A stretch of 48,932 nt of DNA, from NCBI GenBank assembly GCA_017551515.1, contig JAFZLK010000045.1:1-48932 (forward strand). Direction: 5' to 3'. Below, one piece after another: positions 1-8,269 of this stretch. The stretch is from Bacteroidales bacterium. GTDB taxonomy: Bacteria > Bacteroidota > Bacteroidia > Bacteroidales > ML635J-15. Made by a program: the position numbers and the translations under genes. Positions within the stretch are counted from its first letter, which is position 1. Every line of letters starts with the position of its first letter. The notes beneath the pieces were generated by a model, which ran no database searches, was not told the DNA's origin, and was given only the letters and a program-made list of their open reading frames with translations.

Positions 1-2313
1 ATGGATTGGCAGTACGCTACAAGATTTGGCGGGAAAAATATAGAAGAGACTTTTGGCATAACTCCTCTTAACTATCCGCATCACCTTGAAATTGATGCAG
101 AAGGCAACGCATATGTATTTGGAACATTTGGGGCTCTCGCTTCATTCTATAACTATCCCAATGGAGAACTTTTTCAAACATGGGATATTGACGACAATTG
201 CAGTGGTACATTTGTCGCAAAATTTGATTGCAATGGGAATGTAGTATGGCACAAGGCTATAGCACGAGAAACTAACAGAAGCCACGAAGCGCAATATATG
301 GTTCTGAAGGACAACCACATTTATCTACAAGGAACAGTTAGAATGCCAACACACGAATGCTCTTTATGGTTTCTTGACACACTTGTTTATGGCAATATTA
401 TGATCAATCATCTAGATGAACAAGTTTTTCCTTGGATTCCAAACAACTACTATACATATATTATGGAACTCGACTTGGATGGAAATATCATTGACTATAA
501 TCTTTTTTCACTGTACAAGGAAGATATGTGTTACAATGGAGAATGGTTGGGAAAGAGAACATATTATTTGTTTGATAATGCAGGAGTTATAGACAAACCT
601 GTTCCATTTGCAATCGACAATCGACACAACTATTATATGCTCTCAAAAATGAAATGTGATGGTTTAAATGACAGCCTTGGCAACATTATACCGCAGAAAA
701 TGTTATTCAAACACAATGGCGAAGATATTACCGACACCATAATGCCAGAAGACAATAAGTATGTTTACCGTATATTAAAATTTGACCAAGGTTTCAACTT
801 GCAGTACACAAAACCATTAGTTGTAAATATAAGCGACACAAACTACATAGGTCTTGATATGTTCTTTAACGATATGTCTTGTGATACGGAGGGTAATATT
901 TATATATCGGGGCATGCCGTATTGGCTTATCCCGACAATGTAGTGCCATCAACCCCTGTTGACTTGGAGTTGAACAACGGCAATCATATATATTTTCACA
1001 GTACAACATCTACGGGAACAACATGTCAAGGTTTTGTAATGAAACTTAATAGTAATGGTGATATATTATGGATTGAACACTCAAAAAATTATGGGGAATA
1101 TTCTATATGTGATTTTTATTCGCTTTTACTCGATGAAGATTCAGATAATATATATATGACTGGAACAGCCTTTCCTGTAGCACCTCTTTTTCCTGGAAAC
1201 TTTACTATTTTGGGAAATAATGATACTGTTTTTAACAACTATAACGGTGAATTTTCAATGTTCATTAAAAACACATATATCATTGTTTGCTATGATACAG
1301 ATGGTAATTACAAATGGTATAGTTGCCCTAATACATACGGGTGTGAAATTGGCGGTCTTGCAAAATACAACAACAAGCTATATGCAGCAACAGGATGGTC
1401 AAACTATGGACTTATTTGCGGTGATTCCATATATATGCCAAGTATGCAACTGCCAGACGGAACACCTGGTGTAAGTATTAATGGATATGGTATTTGCAAA
1501 TGGGACCAGCAGGGAAATATGATAGGTGTAAAACAAATATACTGTAAGGCGCAGGACAAAACTTTTCCTCACGACACGCGTATAAATTCCTTAGGTGAAA
1601 TATACACGGCTGGAAGATTCGACAACTTTATGGCATTTGGCGAGGATACCATAAGAGAGCAATGGGGTAGCGATATGTTCATTGCCAAGTTCGGTCTGCC
1701 TTGCCCAACCTACATTTACGATACCGCTACCTTTTGCTATGGCGAGGTAGTGCAGGGTGTAACCCTTACCGCTTCGGGCGATTACACATTCACATATCCT
1801 GAGGGTGCACAGGAGTTTGATAGCATTGTGCTAGTTCACGCCACTGTACTGCCACCGCTCACTATCGGGCTTAGCGATACTACCGTATGTACAGCCCAGC
1901 AGTTCTATCTGGATGCCTGTGGCGATTTCGATTCCTACCTATGGAGCACAGGCGGTACAGGTTGCACCGAAATGCTTCAGTTCGACAATGCCTGTACGCA
2001 GAGCGTCACGCTCACCGTCACCCGTGGCGAGTGTTCCGCCAGCAAGACCATCAGCATCACCGCGCAGGTCTGCGATGGCATAACCGAACCAGTTACCACG
2101 GCAATGTCGCTCTACCCGAACCCCGCCAGCGATATGGTCACCATCTTCGGTGATGGCTTCGTCAGCGCCACCGTCATCGACCTTGCAGGTCGCACCCTTC
2201 TCCGCACCACCGCAATGCAAATCGACATCAGCGGTCTCCGCCCCGGCGAGTATGTGGTAAAGGTGGAAAGGATAAACGGCGAAACGGAAGAATTGAAACT
2301 GGTGAAGGAATAA
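1..2313 (+). CDS. T9SS type A sorting-domain secreted protein, probably 5'-truncated by the window edge
   Basis: Reads open from the first base. The first residues (MDWQYATRFGG) are not a signal peptide, so the true start probably lies upstream of the window. Residues 1-560 hold repeated blocks of the type 'D-x-x-G-N-x-Y' (DAEGNAYVFG, DTEGNIYISG), typical of beta-propeller/SBBP-like secreted proteins. Residues about 565-690 look like a cysteine-containing Ig-like/adhesin region. The last 75 residues begin LYPNPASDMVTI and match the Por secretion/type A sorting domain, which directs export by the type IX system and is cleaved at the cell surface. The sorting-domain half (from about 1700) is visibly more GC-rich than the propeller half, as if the two parts had different histories. 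Exact ligand or enzyme role cannot be told. Confidence 0.85.
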   Translation: MDWQYATRFGGKNIEETFGITPLNYPHHLEIDAEGNAYVFGTFGALASFYNYPNGELFQTWDIDDNCSGTFVAKFDCNGNVVWHKAIARETNRSHEAQYMVLKDNHIYLQGTVRMPTHECSLWFLDTLVYGNIMINHLDEQVFPWIPNNYYTYIMELDLDGNIIDYNLFSLYKEDMCYNGEWLGKRTYYLFDNAGVIDKPVPFAIDNRHNYYMLSKMKCDGLNDSLGNIIPQKMLFKHNGEDITDTIMPEDNKYVYRILKFDQGFNLQYTKPLVVNISDTNYIGLDMFFNDMSCDTEGNIYISGHAVLAYPDNVVPSTPVDLELNNGNHIYFHSTTSTGTTCQGFVMKLNSNGDILWIEHSKNYGEYSICDFYSLLLDEDSDNIYMTGTAFPVAPLFPGNFTILGNNDTVFNNYNGEFSMFIKNTYIIVCYDTDGNYKWYSCPNTYGCEIGGLAKYNNKLYAATGWSNYGLICGDSIYMPSMQLPDGTPGVSINGYGICKWDQQGNMIGVKQIYCKAQDKTFPHDTRINSLGEIYTAGRFDNFMAFGEDTIREQWGSDMFIAKFGLPCPTYIYDTATFCYGEVVQGVTLTASGDYTFTYPEGAQEFDSIVLVHATVLPPLTIGLSDTTVCTAQQFYLDACGDFDSYLWSTGGTGCTEMLQFDNACTQSVTLTVTRGECSASKTISITAQVCDGITEPVTTAMSLYPNPASDMVTIFGDGFVSATVIDLAGRTLLRTTAMQIDISGLRPGEYVVKVERINGETEELKLVKE

Positions 2314-2388
2314 AGGGGATTGACGATTTTGGATTTTAGATTTACGATTTGACAAGATGCAAAGGGATTTTCGATTTGTTCTCTCTAG

Positions 2389-2432
2389 GTCATGCTGAAC
2401 TGCTTCCTGAGCCTGTCGAAGGACAGCATCTG
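2389..2432 (-). repeat. REP-like intergenic element, copy 1
   Basis: Begins GTCATGCTGAACTGCTTCC and ends GGACAGCATCTG. The reverse complement matches the elements inside the terminators at 7475-7531 and 12082-12138, and partly 48505-48530. It sits in the 210-bp gap after the T9SS gene. The rest of that gap is low-complexity GATTGACGATTT-type repeats that recur at 4434-4475. Confidence 0.7.
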
Positions 2433-2523
2433 CTAACGATGTAAATAGATTGACGATTGACGAATTTTAAAGAGGAGACATTAAAACGATGAATTTATAG
2501 AACACACCTACAATTCACTGCCG

Positions 2524-3159
2524 ATGAAAAAATTAGTTCTCATATTCATAGCATTTTCCTGCCTTGCGTTTGGCGGTTGCAAAATATACATCTTGACGGC
2601 AGAATGGGAAAAAGTAGAAAACTACAAGATGAGTCCCAACAAAAAGCCATCAGAAATACTAAATGAATATCTTGGCGATAAGGGATTTGTTGTTGACCCA
2701 CACAAAAAATATTGCATAGACATTTTTGACCCGTATTGCGGAGTTAGGTACAGAACTATTCCATATCTAAAAAGACTATACAACGAAACAAGAGATGAAT
2801 ACGAATGGGTTGCCGTAACAAACTATAGTCCTAAGCAAGTTGCGCACGGTCTTGATGTTCAGATAGAAAACAAATGCACAAAGAAATCAGGACTTGATCC
2901 GGAAAAATACCGCAAACAAATAACTCTTGAATATCCTATGTACGACAGCATAGTAGGACTAAGGTCATCGCTACGCAATTTGTTCCACGCCAACAATCCG
3001 CCAACAGACCATTCGTCTATGCTGGTAATAATAGTAAACGATTCCATTATACGAATAACCACATCAGAAGAACCGATTGTCAATGAAGAAAGGTACATCG
3101 CTTTCAAAAATTATCTCGATTCGGTAGCAACCGCATCAAACAAATTCAAACAACATTAA
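2524..3159 (+). CDS. Hypothetical lipoprotein
   Basis: 211 residues. Starts MKKLVLIFIAFSCLAFGGC, a lipoprotein signal peptide with the lipid-carrying cysteine at residue 19, so it should be anchored in the inner or outer membrane. The rest is hydrophilic, mixed alpha/beta and without a motif I recognise; a HxSSMLVIIVND stretch lies near residue 165. No clear TAnnTTTG box is seen in the 80 bases before the start. The gene is followed by a repeat-rich gap and then another secreted protein in the same direction. Function unknown. Confidence 0.75.
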   Translation: MKKLVLIFIAFSCLAFGGCKIYILTAEWEKVENYKMSPNKKPSEILNEYLGDKGFVVDPHKKYCIDIFDPYCGVRYRTIPYLKRLYNETRDEYEWVAVTNYSPKQVAHGLDVQIENKCTKKSGLDPEKYRKQITLEYPMYDSIVGLRSSLRNLFHANNPPTDHSSMLVIIVNDSIIRITTSEEPIVNEERYIAFKNYLDSVATASNKFKQH

Positions 3160-3278
3160 ACTATTTCAAACCATTTCAAACAACCAGAAACTTAGAAACG
3201 GCGTCAGCCACAGAAACTTAGAAACGGGCGCAAGCCCATAGAACGGCGAAGCCCTCAACGAAGTTAAACTTAGAAACC
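3138..3278. repeat. 10-bp periodic CAAACAATTT array plus GAAGCCCTCAACGAAG element
   Basis: From about 3138 the sequence runs as decamers of the form CAAACAATTT / CAAACCATTT for five to six units, overlapping the last codons of the preceding gene. It continues as GAAACTTAGAAACGG blocks and the element GAAGCCCTCAACGAAGTTAA (about 3247-3266), ending at the next ATG. The decamers recur at 8619-8680, 9310-9455, 10745-10790 and 12153-12200. The GAAGCCCTCAACGAAG element recurs near 12240 and 28860. Confidence 0.7.
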
Positions 3279-4433
3279 ATGAAAAACTTAACACTATTCA
3301 TTTCATTCATTCTCTCAGCATTCTGCACCTTCTCGCAGAACATTACCGGCACGGTTGTCGATAGCGAGACCAAGCAACCGCTGATGTACGCAAATATCTC
3401 TGTGAAGGGCAAAAGCATTGGTGCGATTACCGATTCTATCGGGCATTTTGAGATTTTGCGCAAAAACCTGTCGAAGTCCGATACGCTAGTATTTTCGTAT
3501 CTCGGTTATTTGGTGAAACCGCTTTCTGCAAAAGATTTCCTTGACGGAAAGACAACAGTTTGCGAACTATCGCCCTTTGCTGAAACTTTGCAGAATGTAG
3601 ATGTGTATCCGTTCTCATACTGCCAGATAGCACACAAGTACGATTCCATAATTCGGATTAGCAGGAACTTGCCGCCATTCAACACAACATCCGTTTTCAG
3701 ACAATTAGTTGTTGAAAACGACACAATACGTAGCATTTACGAAGTAACACTGTTAACATATAACAATTACAGCGAAATCGTTTTCCAATGCAAGATTATT
3801 GGCGAAAAGTCGTATTCGTGCAACAATTCAGGAGGAAGGTTCCCACCAAATATAATCTATGTTGCGAAACATCTTGATTTGAACATAGGGAAACACTTGC
3901 TGAAGGAAAAGAACTGCGACAAATACAACTACGAAATTGCCGAGCGTTTTGGCAAGGACACCATAGGCGTAGTTGTAACACCGATGAAAAAGTTGCAGGA
4001 AAATCGTTTCGACTATGCACAGATAGTATTCGACACGGTTCGTGGCATTCCGCTTTCATATTCAAGTCGTAGTAAGCAAAATATTGTGTCTTCTAAAGCA
4101 AAATACAGGTTTTTTGACTGCTACGAGACCGACCACAGCCAGTATGCGTATGTGGGCAACCGTCTGCTTATGCGTTTTTCGAGTGTACTTGAAGACCAGC
4201 ACTACAAGGTAGGCAAGCGGGTTGTACACAGGCAGACATACTGCACCTACGAAAATGTATCGTTCAATTTCGACAATGTTGTACGACTTGAAGAAAGCGA
4301 ATGTTACAATCACATGGACGCTTCCAGTGCCAAATATTTTGATGGTAATGACTGCGACAGATGGGCTGGTTTGTCGCTGGACGAACTAAGGAATTCGTTT
4401 TGGATAAAACCGAGGATAATAGGGAAAGAATAA
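3279..4433 (+). CDS. Secreted CarboxypepD_reg-like domain protein
   Basis: 384 residues with a signal peptide (MKNLTLFISFILSAFCTFSQ). Residues 21-110 form a carboxypeptidase-regulatory-like domain: NITGTVVDSETKQPLMYANI, then IGAITDSIGHFEI and VFSYLGY. This is the beta-sandwich fold at the N-terminus of TonB-dependent receptors and of many stand-alone Bacteroidetes surface proteins. The remaining 270 residues are the kind of tail found in this secreted family, with no catalytic motif I can name. No beta-barrel follows, so it is not a TonB receptor. The stop codon is followed by TAAAGGGGATTGACGATTT, exactly as after the gene ending at 2313. Confidence 0.75.
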   Translation: MKNLTLFISFILSAFCTFSQNITGTVVDSETKQPLMYANISVKGKSIGAITDSIGHFEILRKNLSKSDTLVFSYLGYLVKPLSAKDFLDGKTTVCELSPFAETLQNVDVYPFSYCQIAHKYDSIIRISRNLPPFNTTSVFRQLVVENDTIRSIYEVTLLTYNNYSEIVFQCKIIGEKSYSCNNSGGRFPPNIIYVAKHLDLNIGKHLLKEKNCDKYNYEIAERFGKDTIGVVVTPMKKLQENRFDYAQIVFDTVRGIPLSYSSRSKQNIVSSKAKYRFFDCYETDHSQYAYVGNRLLMRFSSVLEDQHYKVGKRVVHRQTYCTYENVSFNFDNVVRLEESECYNHMDASSAKYFDGNDCDRWAGLSLDELRNSFWIKPRIIGKE

Positions 4434-4472
4434 AGGGGATTGACGATTTACGATTTTGGATTGACGATTGAC

Positions 4473-4518
4473 GAATTTTTGAAAAAACATTGTATATTTG
4501 TCGAATTATTAACTTAAA
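4473..4518 (+). promoter_or_regulatory. Duplicated promoter leader with -7 box TATATTTG
   Basis: This 46-bp stretch is repeated at 7545-7590 with a single visible mismatch. It holds TATATTTG at 4493-4500, a match to the Bacteroidetes -7 consensus TAnnTTTG, followed by ATTATTAACTTAAA. A small membrane-protein gene follows in both places. Confidence 0.7.
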
Positions 4519-4529
4519 AATTATTTAGT

Positions 4530-4784
4530 ATGAAAATTTTTAACTACCAATGGGCGTCTTCCCACAAAGTACTTTATTACTGCTACAGTACAGTTATGGC
4601 AGCACTTATATTTATGGTCAGCAAAGTTTTAATTGATTCTCTTTTTGAATGGGCGATAGTAATTCCAACGACAGTAAAAGAATGGGTAGTCCTTTTCATA
4701 TCATCCATTCCGCTTGGATTCGCACTGACATACTTCAATTACCTTACAATGAAAAAGAATTTCAACAGAGGAAAGAAACAATAG
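4530..4784 (+). CDS. Small two-helix membrane protein
   Basis: 84 residues. Two hydrophobic segments (about 14-38 and 50-74) joined by a short loop, then a strongly basic tail KKNFNRGKKQ. It resembles in size, layout and basic tail the proteins at 7595-7819 and 11818-12054, though sequence identity is low by eye. Start chosen because the ATG follows the duplicated TATATTTG leader. It could be a DUF2798-like or other small membrane protein; function unknown. Confidence 0.7.
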   Translation: MKIFNYQWASSHKVLYYCYSTVMAALIFMVSKVLIDSLFEWAIVIPTTVKEWVVLFISSIPLGFALTYFNYLTMKKNFNRGKKQ

Positions 4785-4810
4785 ACAAGGATTCGCGAAA
4801 GATAAAAACT

Positions 4811-4835
4811 GAAAGGTGGAGAAATCCACCTTTTC
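4811..4835 (+). terminator. Rho-independent terminator
   Basis: GAAAGGTGGA, loop GAAA, TCCACCTTTTC: a perfect stem with a T-run on the 3' side, 26 bases after the stop of the small membrane-protein gene. Confidence 0.75.
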
Positions 4836-4909
4836 GATTATTATATGTTCAAATCGTAGAGGGGAATGAGGAACTGCTGTTTTTTTGTGGATTACATTGA
4901 AAATTGATT

Positions 4910-4917
4910 TAACTTTG
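4910..4917 (+). promoter_or_regulatory. -7 promoter box TAACTTTG
   Basis: Matches TAnnTTTG, 66 bases before the start of the YhcG-type nuclease gene. A TTTG at 4884-4887 is a possible -33 element with a 22-base gap. Confidence 0.6.
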
Positions 4918-4983
4918 TGCCAGTCGATTTATAATCGTGCTTTAATGCCATTTGCTACAATACAATTAAATTCAGAATAGAAA

Positions 4984-6075
4984 ATGAATATAGACGATAC
5001 AAAAGGACTGATAAAGCGAGAAGAAAATAACGGTTCGTTGAATAAACACTCAAACTCTAATCTAATAGAACAAACGGCAGACAAACTGTTTGACGGAGTT
5101 TCAAGTATAATCAATAAAGCGAAAAGTGGTGTTGCAATATATGTCAATGCACAGTCGAGTATGATGTTTTGGCAGGTAGGCAAATATATTACGAGTGAAC
5201 TTAAATATGAGAATTATTCTGCATACGGAAAGAAAATTCTTGCGACACTGTCGCAAAGATTGACAGCACAATTCGGCAAGGGCTATTCTTATTCCGCATT
5301 GACAAGGATGATGAAGGTAGCCACTGTGTATCAAGATGAAAAAATGTTTGCGGCACTGTCGCAAACATTGACTTGGACTCATTTTTTGGAACTAATTACA
5401 ATAGAAGACAGCACAAAAAGATTGTTCTATCAGCAAATGGGAATAGCCGAACATTGGAGTTCGCGCCAACTGCGTGACAAGCAAGATGAAATGGCATACG
5501 AGCGTTCCTTGATAGCGGCAAAGCCGGATGATGAGATAATAAGGACTTTGGAAAATATAACTCCACAAAATATAGAACCGGATGTCATTCTTAAAAATTC
5601 GTATGTATTGGATTTTCTCGGACTTAACGGTTACTATTCGGAAGATGAACTTGAGGATGCAATTGCAAAACAACTTGAAGCATTTATTTTGGAACTGGGA
5701 CAAGGATTTGCTTTTCTCGAAAGGCAGAAGCGATTCACTATAGACGGAACCGATTATTATTTGGATTTGCTATTTTATCATAGAAAGTTGAAATGTCTGG
5801 TGGCGATAGATTTGAAACTTGGGAAATTCAAGCCACAGTATAAAGGGCAGATGGAACTTTACTTAAAGTACTTGCAGAAATATGATATGCAGCCAGACGA
5901 GAATCCCCCAATCGGTTTGCTTCTGTGCAGCGAAGGAAATACAGAACACATCGAACTGCTTATGTTGAATGAAGACTATATTAAAGTTGCCCAATATATA
6001 ACATATCTTCCTGACAAGCAATGGTTTATTGATAAACTAAATCGTTCTATACTAATAGCAAAAGAATCTAAATAA
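4984..6075 (+). CDS. PDDEXK nuclease domain protein (DUF1016/YhcG family)
   Basis: 363 residues, the family's usual length. Residues 40-190 form the DUF1016 N-terminal helical domain (GKYITSELKYENYSAYGKKI; W-T-H-F-x-E-L). Residues 200-355 form the PD-(D/E)XK nuclease-like domain: YYLDLLFYHRKLKCLVAIDL supplies Asp261 and the Asp276-x-Lys278 pair. Relatives are usually called putative endonucleases and are common in mobile and defence-rich regions; some sit beside restriction-modification genes, but no methylase is seen here. It has its own promoter and terminator-bounded position, so it looks monocistronic. Cleavage specificity is unknown. Confidence 0.88.
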   Translation: MNIDDTKGLIKREENNGSLNKHSNSNLIEQTADKLFDGVSSIINKAKSGVAIYVNAQSSMMFWQVGKYITSELKYENYSAYGKKILATLSQRLTAQFGKGYSYSALTRMMKVATVYQDEKMFAALSQTLTWTHFLELITIEDSTKRLFYQQMGIAEHWSSRQLRDKQDEMAYERSLIAAKPDDEIIRTLENITPQNIEPDVILKNSYVLDFLGLNGYYSEDELEDAIAKQLEAFILELGQGFAFLERQKRFTIDGTDYYLDLLFYHRKLKCLVAIDLKLGKFKPQYKGQMELYLKYLQKYDMQPDENPPIGLLLCSEGNTEHIELLMLNEDYIKVAQYITYLPDKQWFIDKLNRSILIAKESK

Positions 6076-6201
6076 CAATACTGGATTTCGAATAACAAAT
6101 TACAGGCAGTCGGCAACTTGTCGGCTGTTTTTGAATATGCGAATCATCAAACAATTTCAAAAATTCAATCAGAATTTCACATATATGTTAAATATAAAAA
6201 T

Positions 6202-6209
6202 TACCTTTG
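6202..6209 (+). promoter_or_regulatory. -7 promoter box TACCTTTG
   Basis: TACCTTTG 13 bases before the ATG at 6223. It supports starting the HTH gene at 6223 rather than at any upstream in-frame codon, which would lie ahead of the promoter. Confidence 0.7.
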
Positions 6210-6222
6210 CAGTATAGAAAAT

Positions 6223-6513
6223 ATGAAAAAGTCAGCAGACAATATTAAGATTTATTCGGCGGTTCTTCAAGAGGCGCATAATTCCATCACACTGGAGGAA
6301 CGCGCTGCTTTTGAATTGAATTTCAGCATTTCGGAAAAGATATATCAAATTCTCCAGAGCAAAGGAATGACCAAAAGAGACCTTGCAAAACTGACGGGCA
6401 AAAAAGAGTCTGAAGTATCGCGGTGGTTTTCCTTCGGACATAATTTCACTTTCAAGACCGTGTCACTTATACAACAGGCGCTTGGTGTTCCTATCGTCGA
6501 GGTTGTCCAATAG
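6223..6513 (+). CDS. XRE-family helix-turn-helix protein
   Basis: 96 residues from the ATG just after the TACCTTTG box. Residues 38-90 are a helix-turn-helix of the lambda-repressor/XRE type: ISEKIYQILQSKGMTKRDLA, then KESEVSRWFSFGHNFTFKTV. The N-terminal 35 residues are helical and may be a dimerisation or partner-binding arm. The STAS-like gene follows 32 bases downstream in the same direction, so the two are probably co-transcribed. No RelE/HigB-like toxin lies next to it. It could be a stand-alone regulator or the antitoxin of an unrecognised pair. Confidence 0.8.
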   Translation: MKKSADNIKIYSAVLQEAHNSITLEERAAFELNFSISEKIYQILQSKGMTKRDLAKLTGKKESEVSRWFSFGHNFTFKTVSLIQQALGVPIVEVVQ

Positions 6514-6545
6514 CAATTTATCGACAATGAAAAATTAGAAAAATT

Positions 6546-6842
6546 ATGGTAACATTTAGTTTTAGACAATTTGGCGAGAACTTGGGGACACGGCAACTCG
6601 GAGAAATCGCGAGAAAAAAATTGATGCCAATGCTTGACGGAAAGGAAAAAGTCATCCTTGATTTTACAGGAATTGATGTCGTTTCAAACTCATTTGCCGA
6701 CGAATGTATTGCCAAACTGCTTATCGAAATGCCATTGGAAACGCTAAAAGAACGCACAACATTCAAAGGTCTCACTTCTATGGCGGAAATTTGTGTCCTT
6801 ACCGCAATAAAAAGGCGTTACGCAGCAATGCACTCTGCATAG
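6546..6842 (+). CDS. STAS-like domain protein (DUF4325-type)
   Basis: 98 residues. Pattern: short beta strand, GTRQLGEIARKKLMPML, then VILDFTGIDVVSNSFADECI and a C-terminal helix. The 'DFTGIDVVSNSFADE' segment is the signature of STAS-like (DUF4325) proteins, which resemble anti-sigma-factor antagonists and often accompany an ATP-binding partner. No such kinase is visible nearby; the partner here is the HTH gene just upstream. The last 20 codons fall inside a 278-bp direct repeat; a second copy of only this 3' end is at 11529-11591. Confidence 0.8.
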   Translation: MVTFSFRQFGENLGTRQLGEIARKKLMPMLDGKEKVILDFTGIDVVSNSFADECIAKLLIEMPLETLKERTTFKGLTSMAEICVLTAIKRRYAAMHSA

Positions 6843-7057
6843 TTTTTGAGTTTTGTCCGCTAATTATGACGAAATTATTGATTTGTTTTGCGTAAAAGAC
6901 AAACAAAACTGCAGCAAAAATTCTTTCCATTCCACAAAAATACAGGTATAAAACCCTGTATTACAACAACATACAACCAAACAAAAAAAACACACGAAAC
7001 ACATTATTTTAACTACAAATAATTATATTTGTTTCGTAGAAAGTATTATTAACTAAA
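6780..7057. repeat. 278-bp direct repeat, copy 1
   Basis: Begins inside the STAS-like gene (ATGGCGGAAATTTGTGTCCT) and runs through its stop, the whole intergenic region and the promoter of the next gene, ending at ATTAACTAAA. The copy at 11529-11806 lies at a constant offset of 4749 bases with no insertion or deletion and only scattered substitutions. The repeat therefore carries a truncated gene end plus a ready-made promoter. Confidence 0.9.
7024..7031 (+). promoter_or_regulatory. -7 promoter box TATATTTG
   Basis: Match to TAnnTTTG inside the 278-bp repeat, 35 bases before the lipoprotein ATG at 7067. Its twin is at 11773-11780. Confidence 0.7.
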
Positions 7058-7066
7058 TTGAATATC

Positions 7067-7441
7067 ATGAGAGCAAAATTCTTTTTTATTGCAACAATGT
7101 CGTTGCTTGGTGCATTCTCCGCTATGCTTTTGACTACAGGATGCCAGAAACAAAAATCGTGTGAATCAGCATTTTCCAATGACGGGCGTATAGTTCGTGG
7201 TTTTCTGCAAAAATTGGACGAACCGTACAAATCGGACGACACATTTGTCTTGGAAGGTTACAAAATTACCGCACATTTTACCGATGTTGACGGAAATATA
7301 TTTTACTTGGCAGGGAAAGTTCCCAAAGGGATAAATTCCAATACTCCTGTCAGTGTGATTTTGGCGGAAGTTGAAAACTACGATAATCTTTACCACAACA
7401 AGAAGATGATTTATACATTGTCTTGTGTTAGCGAAGATTGA
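7067..7441 (+). CDS. Small hypothetical lipoprotein
   Basis: 124 residues from the ATG at 7067; a TTG three codons upstream is less likely. The signal peptide ends LLTTGC with the lipidated cysteine at residue 26. The mature part contains a beta-rich segment (FVLEGYKITAHFTDVDGNIF) that resembles small Bacteroidetes lipoproteins with an OB/NigD-like strand pattern, but I cannot name the family. It lies on a duplicated promoter leader and is followed by a terminator that contains a REP-like element. Confidence 0.7.
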   Translation: MRAKFFFIATMSLLGAFSAMLLTTGCQKQKSCESAFSNDGRIVRGFLQKLDEPYKSDDTFVLEGYKITAHFTDVDGNIFYLAGKVPKGINSNTPVSVILAEVENYDNLYHNKKMIYTLSCVSED

Positions 7442-7462
7442 TAGTCATAAACAATTTCAAAC

Positions 7463-7544
7463 AAAAAACGGAATCAGATGCTGCCCTTCGACTTCGCTTT
7501 TATAGCGGCTCAGGGAGCAGTTCAGTATGACATTCCGTTTTTTT
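7463..7544 (+). terminator. Long terminator hairpin enclosing a REP-like element
   Basis: Outer arms AAAAAACGGAAT (7463-7474) and ATTCCGTTTTTTT (7532-7544) enclose a REP-like element (7475-7531: CAGATGCTGCCCTTCGAC to CAGTATGAC). The same architecture occurs at 12069-12151, also after a small membrane or lipoprotein gene. Confidence 0.75.
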
Positions 7545-7590
7545 GAATTTTTGAAAAAACATTGTATATTTGTCAAATTATTAACTTAAA
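7545..7590 (+). promoter_or_regulatory. Duplicated promoter leader, copy 2
   Basis: 45 of 46 bases identical to 4473-4518, including TATATTTG at 7565-7572 and ATTATTAACTTAAA just before the ATG at 7595. Confidence 0.7.
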
Positions 7591-7594
7591 TATT

Positions 7595-7819
7595 ATGGCA
7601 AAGAAGTTTTTATATTTCATCATTTTGTGGATTTTCACATTCCCATTTGTTGGATATGCTTATGTATTAACACATTTCGAAAATGGAATCTATACCATTG
7701 AAAAACTTAAAGGCGATGCTATTATGTCGCTGATAACGTCGTTCCTAATATCATTCGGACTTGTTGTATCACTTGCTATCAGTCAAAGGCAAAAGAATAA
7801 AGAAAACAAAGAACAATAG
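7595..7819 (+). CDS. Small two-helix membrane protein
   Basis: 74 residues from the ATG at 7595, five bases after the duplicated leader; an upstream TTG at 7562 would overlap the promoter box. Helix 1 spans about residues 4-24 (FLYFIILWIFTFPFVGYAYV) and helix 2 about 45-63 (MSLITSFLISFGLVVSLAI). The tail SQRQKNKENKEQ is charged. Same plan as the proteins at 4530 and 11818. Function unknown. Confidence 0.7.
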   Translation: MAKKFLYFIILWIFTFPFVGYAYVLTHFENGIYTIEKLKGDAIMSLITSFLISFGLVVSLAISQRQKNKENKEQ

Positions 7820-7830
7820 GAAATCTATAT

Positions 7831-7900
7831 TGTACAGACGCAAAATTTTGCGTATCAACTAGAAACGGGACGGTTTGAAACCGCCCCCCTACTTAGAAAC
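7831..7900. repeat. Palindromic intergenic element (ACGCAAAATTTTGCGT plus ACGGTTTGAAACCG)
   Basis: ACGCAAAATTTTGCGT at 7838-7853 is a perfect palindrome. GCGTATCAACTAG and GGGACGGTTTGAAACCG follow (to about 7893). The second part recurs at 8689-8729 with one single-base length difference. Such elements are dispersed intergenic repeats in Bacteroidetes. Confidence 0.65.
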
Positions 7901-7932
7901 ATTTTAATTTTTTGAATCATTGAATTTTTCAT

Positions 7933-7940
7933 TACCTTTG
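7933..7940 (+). promoter_or_regulatory. -7 promoter box TACCTTTG
   Basis: 17 bases before the ATG at 7958. TTTG at 7911-7914 gives a plausible -33 element with an 18-base gap. Confidence 0.7.
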
Positions 7941-7957
7941 CAGAAAATATATTGATT

Positions 7958-8269
7958 ATGTTAACTCAGCGGACAAAACAAATGTTGCCATTGCTTCGGG
8001 AAAGTCTTTCCAAGCAGGATGCAATTGCACGGGCATGGTTGTTCGGGTCGTGTTCGAGGGGAGAGGAACAGCCCGACAGTGATGTCGATTTGCTTGTCCA
8101 ATACATTGACAGTGACCACATTTCGTTAATGACTATTTGCAGGATAAAGCGCGATATTGAAAAAAGCATAAACCGTAATGTGGATTTGGTCGAGGACGGT
8201 TGTCTTATGCCGTTTGCCAAGGAAAGTGCAAATCAAGATAAAATACTGATATATGAGAGAGCAAATTAG
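7958..8269 (+). CDS. MntA-type minimal nucleotidyltransferase antitoxin (module 1)
   Basis: 103 residues. Residues 30-47 read GSCSRGEEQPDSDVDLLV, the GS-x10-D-x-D motif of minimal nucleotidyltransferases (Gly30-Ser31, Asp42, Asp44). In type VII toxin-antitoxin pairs such MntA proteins neutralise the HEPN RNase HepT by transferring AMP to a tyrosine. The gene ends ILIYERAN and its last 17 bases overlap the start of the HepT gene, so translation is coupled. A paralogue with the same ending lies at 10870. Start: ATG at 7958 after the TACCTTTG box. Confidence 0.88.
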   Translation: MLTQRTKQMLPLLRESLSKQDAIARAWLFGSCSRGEEQPDSDVDLLVQYIDSDHISLMTICRIKRDIEKSINRNVDLVEDGCLMPFAKESANQDKILIYERAN

